A DNA stretch of 36,759 nt, from contig CAJXZP010000041.1 in assembly GCA_913062955.1 (NCBI GenBank), positions 1 through 36,759 on the forward strand, in the 5' to 3' direction. Position numbers and translations under genes: made by a program. Positions within the stretch are counted from its first letter, which is position 1, and every line of letters begins with the position of its first letter. Positions 15,578 to 21,542 of this stretch are shown here, one piece after another. A model generated the notes under the pieces. It had not been told where the DNA came from and did not search any database. It worked only from the letters and a program-made list of their open reading frames with translations. Origin of the DNA: an uncultured Flavobacteriales bacterium. GTDB taxonomy: Bacteria > Bacteroidota > Bacteroidia > Flavobacteriales_G > Salibacteraceae.

Positions 15578-17566
15578 CTAAAAAATGATTATTCCTTGTT
15601 GCTCTAGTAGCTCCCGTTTGATTTCTTCCAGCCCTTGTATTTCGGTTAAAATAGCCATCATATCTTCCGAATTAAGATCTATACCTTTTAACCCCTCTTT
15701 CATTTCCCCAATAACATCTTGGATTTTACGTGCTTTAAAGGCATATAATCCATCTCGTACCGCTCGGAACATTTTATCACTTTCTGTAAAAACCTCGATA
15801 TTTTGACTTGCCCATTTATGTAAAACATGTTTATCAGCAATTAAATCTACGACCAATTCTCGCGTTGTATTGTCTTCCAAACTCGTGAAAAATGTAACAG
15901 GATCCTTCTCTGGATTAACCTTAAGCTCGGCTAAATACATATCCAATACTTTCTTAAACAAGGAATCATGAAATATCAAATCATCTTCAAAAATTTCTTC
16001 CGCTACAAAATCAGCCAATTTCATTTTCACAATAATTTCGTTTTCATCCTCATCCAATGAATCGACATCAATGACGGTTAATCCATAATTTAAGACTAAA
16101 CGAAGAATATCTCTTTCCTGATGAAAAGTCCCAGAGGTAGTTACTTGTTTTGTTGGGGGAGCTTTAAACTCCGGATCAAAAAACTCCGGGGGTGGCTCAT
16201 CAAAATGTTGTGGGGAGGCTTGCGACTTTGATTTAAGCCCATCTTTACGTACCTGATCCGATTGCCTTTTTAAACGAATCTTATTTAATTCCGAAATTAA
16301 AGTCTTTTCAGGAACATCTAAAAGATTACTACACTCCTTGGTATAGACTGACCTTGTAATTCCATCTGGAATTATTGCAATAGATTCAATGATATTTCGA
16401 ACTAACCCAGCTTTTTTTATCGGGTCACCAGCTGTTTCCTCAGCCAGTAATTGTGTCTTAAATAAAATAAAGTCCTTTGATGCCTCTGAAAAATACGACT
16501 GAATTTCATCAATTTTTCTAGATTTCGAAAAAGAATCAGGATCCTCACCCTCTGGTAATAAGGTGGCTTTTACATTTAAACCTTCCGCCAGAATTAAGTC
16601 AATCCCTCTAAAAGATGCTTTTATTCCGGCAGGATCAGCATCGTACAAAATGGTAATATTTTTGGTATATCTACCAATTAACCGAACCTGATCACTCGTA
16701 AGAGCTGTACCCGAAGAGGCGACCACATTTTTGATTCCAGCCTGATACATGGAAATCACATCTGTATAACCTTCTACCAAATAACACAAATCATCTTTTA
16801 CAATTTGTTTCTTGGCTTGATAAATACCATATACAATTTTACTTTTATGGTAAATTTCACATTCTGGAGAATTAATGTATTTCGGAATGTGTTTTTCCGT
16901 TTTTAAAGTTCTACCTCCAAATCCCAAAGTTCTACCCGATAAATTTTGGATTGGAAACATAACTCTTCCTTTGAATCCATCGTATATCCCCTTGCCTTTA
17001 TCCTTAAGCAGTCCCACTTCAATGAGGTAATCCAAACTATAGCCATGCTCTTTGGCGGCTTTGGTCATGGCATCAAACTGATCGGGAGCATACCCCAAAC
17101 CAAATGCTTCCACCGTTTCTGCACTAAAGCCTCGTTCGGTAAAATAACTTAAGCCGATAGCTCTACCTTCATCCGTGGATAATAGAGATTCTTTAAAGTA
17201 CTTTTTGCCCCATTCAGAAACAATGTAAAGGCTTTCCCGGTGACTTTTTGCTTCCTCCAGTTCTGGTGAAGATTTAGTTTCCTCTATTTCAATATTGTAT
17301 TTTTGGGCAAGGTAACGAAGGGCTTCTGGATAGGACATTTGTTCATGTTCCATCAAAAAGGTAACCACGCTCCCCCCTTTTCCAGAACTAAAGTCCTTAA
17401 AAATTTGTTTAGCGGGAGAAACCATAAAGGATGGAGAACGCTCGTCAGAGAAGGGGCTTAACCCTTTATAACTCGAACCTGCTCTTTTCAAATTAACAAA
17501 TTCTCCGATGACTTCCTCAATTTGAGCGGTCTCAAAAATTCGATCTATAGTTTCCTTATTTATCAC
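15578..17566 (-). CDS. dnaG: DNA primase DnaG without zinc ligands
   Basis: DnaG makes the RNA primers for replication. The TOPRIM catalytic core is intact: VEGYTDVISMYQAG and ITILYDADPAGIKA supply the acidic residues, and GRVMFPIQNLSGRTLGFGGR precedes them; a helicase-binding C-terminal region follows. The N-terminal domain keeps its shape (GLSPFSDERSPSFMVSP then KDFSSGKGG), but all four positions that hold the Cys/His zinc ligands in E. coli are Ser, Ser, Asp and Ser, which I believe is common in Flavobacteriia. Two GTG starts are possible, 17572 and 17566. I prefer 17566 (MINKETIDRIF) because it matches family starts and because the -7 box TACCTTTG ends at 17572, so the upstream GTG would overlap the box. 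The protein would be 662 residues. Confidence 0.95.
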   Translation of the reverse strand: MINKETIDRIFETAQIEEVIGEFVNLKRAGSSYKGLSPFSDERSPSFMVSPAKQIFKDFSSGKGGSVVTFLMEHEQMSYPEALRYLAQKYNIEIEETKSSPELEEAKSHRESLYIVSEWGKKYFKESLLSTDEGRAIGLSYFTERGFSAETVEAFGLGYAPDQFDAMTKAAKEHGYSLDYLIEVGLLKDKGKGIYDGFKGRVMFPIQNLSGRTLGFGGRTLKTEKHIPKYINSPECEIYHKSKIVYGIYQAKKQIVKDDLCYLVEGYTDVISMYQAGIKNVVASSGTALTSDQVRLIGRYTKNITILYDADPAGIKASFRGIDLILAEGLNVKATLLPEGEDPDSFSKSRKIDEIQSYFSEASKDFILFKTQLLAEETAGDPIKKAGLVRNIIESIAIIPDGITRSVYTKECSNLLDVPEKTLISELNKIRLKRQSDQVRKDGLKSKSQASPQHFDEPPPEFFDPEFKAPPTKQVTTSGTFHQERDILRLVLNYGLTVIDVDSLDEDENEIIVKMKLADFVAEEIFEDDLIFHDSLFKKVLDMYLAELKVNPEKDPVTFFTSLEDNTTRELVVDLIADKHVLHKWASQNIEVFTESDKMFRAVRDGLYAFKARKIQDVIGEMKEGLKGIDLNSEDMMAILTEIQGLEEIKRELLEQQGIIIF

Positions 17567-17571
17567 AGCCA

Positions 17572-17579
17572 CAAAGGTA
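17572..17579 (-). promoter_or_regulatory. -7 box of dnaG, abutting the start codon
   Basis: On the minus strand TACCTTTG (17579-17572) matches TAnnTTTG exactly; five bases separate it from GTG 17566. A TTTG 25 bp further upstream (17608-17605) could be the -33 element at long spacing. Confidence 0.5.
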
Positions 17580-17927
17580 CTATTTGTTCCTCGTTTGAAA
17601 TTAACAAAGGTGGATTTTACCTAATTCCCGCACAGTTTTAACCAATTGGTCAACTTGTTTAAATAACAATCGTTTTAATTCGAAATCGTCCATTTTGCCA
17701 AATAATCATTTTTCTAAGCAAGGTATTTAGCGTAACATTGCGTTGTATTACTCAAACATGTACCAACAAAACACTAGCCACTTTACGACTGAAATTTTAA
17801 ATAAAAATGAAAGTTAAGCTGCACCATTTGTAGTACCGCACTATCGAAACCGAATTTGTTGAATTATGTTCAACACTTGACACACGTAGAGTGGTGGTAG
17901 TGCAGTAGTTGAAGAACTACGCATAAA
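17580..17927. other. 348-bp gene-free spacer with dyads near its right end
   Basis: No credible coding frame on either strand; the longest plausible ATG frame is 19 codons (17758-17817). The right part has a hairpin GTTGAA/TTCAAC (17858-17863 with 17869-17874), a second hairpin GTAGTT/AACTAC with outer TGC/GCA (17901-17923), and a possible longer pairing of ACCGCACTA (17836-17844) with TAGTGCAGT (17898-17906), all just upstream of the terminator at 17928-17955. No exact TAnnTTTG box was seen on the plus strand, so a structured RNA is only a possibility. Confidence 0.4.
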
Positions 17928-17955
17928 AAAAGGTCTGCTGGGGAGCAGACCTTTT
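17928..17955. terminator. Bidirectional Rho-independent terminator
   Basis: Stem GGTCTGCT (17932-17939), loop GGGG, stem AGCAGACC (17944-17951), with A's before and T's after, so there is a T-run on both strands. On the minus strand it starts 6 bp after the stop of the MORN lipoprotein gene, its obvious user. Confidence 0.9.
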
Positions 17956-17960
17956 ATTTT

Positions 17961-18455
17961 TTAATATGTTTTTTCTGTTTTATTTCCTTGTTCATCCCAA
18001 AAGAACCAGGTACCTATAGGAGTTCCCGCTTCCATTTGTCCTTGATATCGAATTTTCCCATCCGGATACCACGTTTTTTTTTCTCCAATTTCAATCCCCT
18101 TATCAAACTCCCCAATACTCCAAGGCTTTCCATCGTCATAAAAAGATTTCCAGATTCCGGTACGAGATTTATGCTCATCCACCTCACCTTCCATTTTCAC
18201 CGATCCATTTTCATGCAACTCCTTATATCCTTTAAGATATCTCTTCCCGTTGGTAATAGCATACACTTCCTGCCCCTTCGTTTTTCCATTTTCATAAAAA
18301 GAGGTGATCTTAAGTTCAGTCGGAATTATGGGTTCTTTCTTCTTTATATTCTCCTGGCAGGCATTTAAACAAAGCCCCCCAAGAAACAATAAATTAAACA
18401 GCAGTAACCTTGGTAACCTGCGGTAATAATTTTTCAAAAATATTCTGTACTCCAT
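17961..18455 (-). CDS. MORN-repeat lipoprotein
   Basis: A 164-residue exported protein. From ATG 18455 the N-terminus reads MEYRIFLKNYYRRLPR, then a hydrophobic stretch LLLFNLLFLGGLCLNAC with a lipobox-like end (Cys33). The mature part is made of MORN-type (MORN_2, toxin-antitoxin-antidote-like) beta-hairpin repeats, seen as YENGKTKGQ, HENGSVKMEG, YDDGKPWSIGEF and YPDGKIRYQG, ending GTWFFWDEQGN. Such proteins are frequent in Bacteroidota and their role is unknown. A longer frame would start at 18500, but its first residues are only the out-of-frame end of nfu; even ATG 18455 overlaps nfu by 62 bp. It is likely co-transcribed with nfu and ends at the terminator 17928-17955. Confidence 0.75.
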   Translation of the reverse strand: MEYRIFLKNYYRRLPRLLLFNLLFLGGLCLNACQENIKKKEPIIPTELKITSFYENGKTKGQEVYAITNGKRYLKGYKELHENGSVKMEGEVDEHKSRTGIWKSFYDDGKPWSIGEFDKGIEIGEKKTWYPDGKIRYQGQMEAGTPIGTWFFWDEQGNKTEKTY

Positions 18456-19005
18456 ATTGTAAAGTTTGTGTGGATGATGGACATCCGTTACATGCACCAC
18501 TTAATTTAACTTTTAATTCCCCATCTTCAAAAGATTCAAATGCAATGGCTCCTCCGTCATTTTCAACAGCTGGACTTACATATTCCTTCAAAATATGTTC
18601 GATCTTTTTATCAATATCACGAACCTGCCCTGGTTTAGGTAAGGCTGAAAACCCAGAATTTTCCTTTTGCTCTTCCTTTAGAACCGTTTTAGCCTCCATT
18701 GCCTCTTCATCAATAATGGGTTGACCCGCTTGTAAATAATTCGTTAAGTAATCTCTCACTTCCATCATCACATCACTCCACTCCAAATGATCCACAATAA
18801 TAAGGGTCACGAAATTTTGAGATAACATCACTCCTTTTACGAATGGGAATGTAAACAACACCTTAGCCAAGGGAGCATTCTCAGTTTCAGAAGCAGCATT
18901 AAACTCATAAGCCTCTCCGTTTGAAACCACTGCCAAATTCCCCACAAACTTCATTGCTTTAGGATTAGGTGTCATTTCTGCATATATAGTAACTGGTACT
19001 TTCAT
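18394..19005 (-). CDS. NifU-like iron-sulfur carrier (Nfu)
   Basis: A 203-residue two-domain protein. Residues 1 to about 90 form the Nfu N-terminal (scaffold-like) domain with TPNPKAMKF (12-20); residues about 130-200 form the NifU C-terminal domain with SGACNGCPSSTQTLQ, where Cys172 and Cys175 bridge a 4Fe-4S cluster between two subunits. It delivers clusters to apo-enzymes after assembly. The domain order matches the mitochondrial NFU1-like type common in Bacteroidota. Start ATG 19005; a TAAATTTG box (19030-19023, minus) lies 17 nt upstream. Its 3' end overlaps the start of the MORN lipoprotein gene in another frame. Confidence 0.95.
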   Translation of the reverse strand: MKVPVTIYAEMTPNPKAMKFVGNLAVVSNGEAYEFNAASETENAPLAKVLFTFPFVKGVMLSQNFVTLIIVDHLEWSDVMMEVRDYLTNYLQAGQPIIDEEAMEAKTVLKEEQKENSGFSALPKPGQVRDIDKKIEHILKEYVSPAVENDGGAIAFESFEDGELKVKLSGACNGCPSSTQTLQYGVQNIFEKLLPQVTKVTAV

Positions 19006-19022
19006 AATCTTAATTTGAATTG

Positions 19023-19030
19023 CAAATTTA
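19023..19030 (-). promoter_or_regulatory. -7 box of nfu
   Basis: TAAATTTG on the minus strand, exact TAnnTTTG, 17 nt before ATG 19005. The TTG at 19048-19046 is only 15 bp upstream, slightly short. Confidence 0.5.
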
Positions 19031-19091
19031 GATTATTAACCCTTCCAAGAATATTAAAATTTGTTTAACCCCTATAAATTATTCCAGCATC

Positions 19092-19099
19092 TATATTTG
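19092..19099 (+). promoter_or_regulatory. -7 box of the gamma-carbonic-anhydrase-like gene
   Basis: TATATTTG, exact TAnnTTTG, 15 nt before ATG 19115. It rules out the longer frame starting with TTG at 19061, which lies upstream of the box. Confidence 0.55.
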
Positions 19100-19114
19100 C
19101 AAAAAACAGGACGT

Positions 19115-19633
19115 ATGGCTTTAATAAAAACAGTAAGAAACAAAACCCCTCAATTTGGAAAAAACATTTATATCTCGGAAAACGCTACGGTAATAGGTGA
19201 CGTAACCACGGGCGATGACTGTAGCATTTGGTTCAATGCCGTTATTAGGGGTGATGTAAATTCAATTACTATAGGAAACAAAGTAAATATTCAGGATGGT
19301 GCCGTGGTTCATTGCACCTATGAAAAACACCCTACGATTATTGGCGACAATGTATCTATTGGTCACAATACTTTGGTACATGGTTGTGAAATAAAACCAA
19401 ACGTCTTAGTGGGAATGGGAGCAATTCTTATGGATGGTGTTGTGGTGGAGAGTAATGTAATTATTGCCGCAGGTTCGGTTGTCCTTCAAGGAACCCGTAT
19501 CGAAAGTGGAACCGTTTGGGCTGGCGTTCCCGCTAAAAAAGTAAAAGATCTAAGTGAAGAACTATTGAAGGACCAGATTGAACGCATTGCCGGTAATTAC
19601 CTTTTCTATTCGGACTGGTATAAAGAAGAATAG
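19115..19633 (+). CDS. Gamma-carbonic-anhydrase-like hexapeptide-repeat protein
   Basis: A 172-residue left-handed beta-helix protein with hexapeptide repeats (NAVIRGDVNSITIG, VLVGMGAILMDG, VIIAAGSVVLQG). The three metal-binding histidines of gamma-class carbonic anhydrases are in place: VVHCTY (His66), SIGHNTLVHG (His84 and His89), as are the Arg45/Asp47 pair and Gln60 region. This fits the YrdA/CaiE/PaaY-like branch; carbonic anhydrase activity is possible but not proven for many members. ATG 19115 (MALIKTVRNK) is chosen because the -7 box is at 19092-19099. The last 28 bp overlap the 3' end of murI, which converges from the other side. Confidence 0.92.
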   Translation: MALIKTVRNKTPQFGKNIYISENATVIGDVTTGDDCSIWFNAVIRGDVNSITIGNKVNIQDGAVVHCTYEKHPTIIGDNVSIGHNTLVHGCEIKPNVLVGMGAILMDGVVVESNVIIAAGSVVLQGTRIESGTVWAGVPAKKVKDLSEELLKDQIERIAGNYLFYSDWYKEE

Positions 19634-20415
19634 GAAATATTAGAGGCTTTCACCTTTAAAGTATTTTTCACAATAGATTCTAACACGTCTACATTTCCAG
19701 AAGAAAACAAGTGGTGTCTTCCCATACTTAAATTTGAATTACTAATGCCATGGCCATTCAACATGCGTTGGGTCTGCAAGGCTATGGAAGGTCCGGGATC
19801 TATTAACTGAATAGAATCCCCCACAATATCCCTAATCATAGGAATAAGCAAAGGATAATGGGTACACCCCAATACTATATAATCAATGGGCTCGGACATC
19901 AGCACTTGCAAATGTTTTGACAAAATGGTTCTCAATTGAACCGTCCCAATTTCCCCATCCTCAATGGCTCTGACTAATCCCTCCCCCACTTGGGTCACCA
20001 CTTTTACATCATTGGAATAATGCTCCTTCGTTCGATTAAAGTGATCACTTTCGATGGTTCCATTTGTGGCCAATACCCCAATACATTTAGTTTTTGATTT
20101 AAGGGCGGCTGGTTTAACAGCAGGCTCAATTCCAATAAATGGAATGGAGTACGTGGATCTCATTTTACCGATCGCTTGTGTGGTAGCCGTATTACAGGCC
20201 ACCACGATCAATTTAGCGCCTTTGGAGATCAGAAAATCTACACTTCGAAAACACAAATCCAAAACTTCCTCTGGTGACTTCTCCCCATAAGGAGCATTTA
20301 AGCTATCGGCTAAGTAAATGGTATTTTCCATTGGAAGTAGTTTTACCACCTCTTTCCAAATGGTAAGACCACCTACTCCGCTATCAAAGAAACCTATAGA
20401 ATCAGAATTAGACAT
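19606..20415 (-). CDS. murI: Glutamate racemase
   Basis: MurI interconverts L- and D-glutamate, supplying D-Glu for peptidoglycan. The 269-residue product has the family's start IGFFDSGVGGLTIWKEV (Asp11), both catalytic cysteines in VVACNTATT (Cys74) and VLGCTHYP (Cys184), and GIEPAVKPA. It is the last gene of the envelope cluster, but a strong terminator ends immediately before its ATG (20416-20441), leaving only one base between the nine-T run and the start codon's neighbourhood. Its expression must then come from read-through or from an undetected promoter. Its 3' end overlaps the gamma-carbonic-anhydrase-like gene by 28 bp, tail to tail. Confidence 0.97.
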   Translation of the reverse strand: MSNSDSIGFFDSGVGGLTIWKEVVKLLPMENTIYLADSLNAPYGEKSPEEVLDLCFRSVDFLISKGAKLIVVACNTATTQAIGKMRSTYSIPFIGIEPAVKPAALKSKTKCIGVLATNGTIESDHFNRTKEHYSNDVKVVTQVGEGLVRAIEDGEIGTVQLRTILSKHLQVLMSEPIDYIVLGCTHYPLLIPMIRDIVGDSIQLIDPGPSIALQTQRMLNGHGISNSNLSMGRHHLFSSGNVDVLESIVKNTLKVKASNISYSSLYQSE

Positions 20416-20441
20416 AAAAAAAAAGCATCCTTTAGGATGCT
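20416..20441 (-). terminator. Terminator or attenuator between skp and murI
   Basis: Stem AGCATCC (20424-20430), loop TTTA, stem GGATGCT (20435-20441), followed on the minus strand by a run of T (A's at 20416-20424) that runs right into the murI start. It is 10 bp after the skp stop. Confidence 0.85.
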
Positions 20442-20451
20442 CTCGATCTTT

Positions 20452-20958
20452 TTAAATGATACCTAAATGTTTTTTCACCAGGCCTAACATATTGTCACCA
20501 TCTGGAAACACCAAAACAGCTCCTGTACTGGTATCAAAGACATAATCATACCCATTTGCTTTTGCAACGGTATCAATGGCATCTTGGGCCTTTTTAATAA
20601 TGGGTTCAATTAAAGATTGTTCCTTTTGTGTTAAATCTTGTTGAGCGGACTGTTGAAAAACCTGAAGGCGACCTTCCAAATCATTAATTTCCTTTGCTTT
20701 TGAATCTCTAATCAATTCAGACCAGGTAGTTTCGTTCGCTTGGTAATCACGAATTAAACCTTCGTATTCACTTTTCATGGTATTCATTTGCGTTTCTAAC
20801 TTTGCGGCATGGGCTTCCAATTCCGTACGAACGGCAGCTGCCTCTGGCATTAATTGCATTAATTCTTGAGAATTAATATGGCCTATTTTTCCTGTTTGTG
20901 CTATGGATGAGAAAGTTACCCCTAAAACTACCGCTAATGCTACTAAAACTTTTTTCAT
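20452..20958 (-). CDS. OmpH/Skp family periplasmic chaperone (second copy)
   Basis: A 168-residue exported protein (signal peptide MKKVLVALAVVLGVTFSSIA, cleavage near AQT). The mature part starts GKIGHINSQELMQLMPE, followed by a long helical coiled-coil (about 50-125) and the short C-terminal strand region ANGYDYVFDTSTGAVLVFP, as in Skp/OmpH, which holds unfolded outer membrane proteins on the way to BamA. ATG 20958 is preferred over the upstream ATG at 20991, since it starts a proper signal peptide and has AGAGGT about 5 bp ahead. It is the downstream one of two neighbouring skp-like genes, a normal arrangement in Bacteroidota, and the last gene before the terminator. Confidence 0.93.
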   Translation of the reverse strand: MKKVLVALAVVLGVTFSSIAQTGKIGHINSQELMQLMPEAAAVRTELEAHAAKLETQMNTMKSEYEGLIRDYQANETTWSELIRDSKAKEINDLEGRLQVFQQSAQQDLTQKEQSLIEPIIKKAQDAIDTVAKANGYDYVFDTSTGAVLVFPDGDNMLGLVKKHLGII

Positions 20959-21008
20959 TATACCTCTTTTATATTTTATTATTTTGATCATTTTCTATGC
21001 CTACAATA

Positions 21009-21530
21009 TTATTTATCGCGAGCCGAATATCCTAATTTTTTAAGAATCAGATCACTTTTATCATACTTAGGATCCGAAAACAAAATATTGGAATTTATTC
21101 CCTTGTCCAAAACCATGGCATAACTCTTATCTTTTGCCATTTCTTTAATTGCATTAAATATATCATCCTGTAAAGGTTGAATTAGTTCTTGCCTCTTTTT
21201 AAACAACTGCCCGTTTACACCAAATTTCTCTCTTTGGTAATTTCTAATTTCTTCTTCCTTGGCTTTCAATTCAGATACCCTTTGTTTTTTTAGTTCTGTG
21301 GTCAATAGGATTTTCTCCGCTTCGAACGCCCGTCTCATTCTATCCAACTCCGTCATTTTAGCCTCTACTGTTTCTTGCCATTTTTTACTCATGGCATCCA
21401 ATTCTATTTGGGCATCCTTATACTCATCCATGTTTTCTAAAATATATTTAGAGTCCACATAAGCATACCTTTGAGAAAACAAAGAAGGTGCCGTAAACAG
21501 CAGCAATAGGAAAAGAATATTTTTTAACAT
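21009..21530 (-). CDS. OmpH/Skp family periplasmic chaperone (first copy)
   Basis: A 173-residue exported protein with signal peptide KNILFLLLLFTAPSLFSQ, then RYAYVDSKYILENMDEYKDA, a long charged coiled-coil (about 40-125), and the C-terminal SYAMVLDKGINSNILFSDP segment. The pattern is that of OmpH/Skp. It starts 12 bp after bamA and is surely co-transcribed with it; the pair of different Skp-like proteins may serve different clients or form mixed trimers (inference). Confidence 0.93.
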   Translation of the reverse strand: MLKNILFLLLLFTAPSLFSQRYAYVDSKYILENMDEYKDAQIELDAMSKKWQETVEAKMTELDRMRRAFEAEKILLTTELKKQRVSELKAKEEEIRNYQREKFGVNGQLFKKRQELIQPLQDDIFNAIKEMAKDKSYAMVLDKGINSNILFSDPKYDKSDLILKKLGYSARDK

Positions 21531-21542
21531 AATTGTAAGTTT

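Noticed and set aside
17758-17817. 19-codon ATG frame in the dnaG-MORN spacer
   Set aside because: No start context, no hydrophobic or conserved pattern, no partner; likely chance.
18410-18724. 104-codon plus-strand frame opposite nfu
   Set aside because: Antisense shadow of the conserved NifU-like domain; no promoter or family match.
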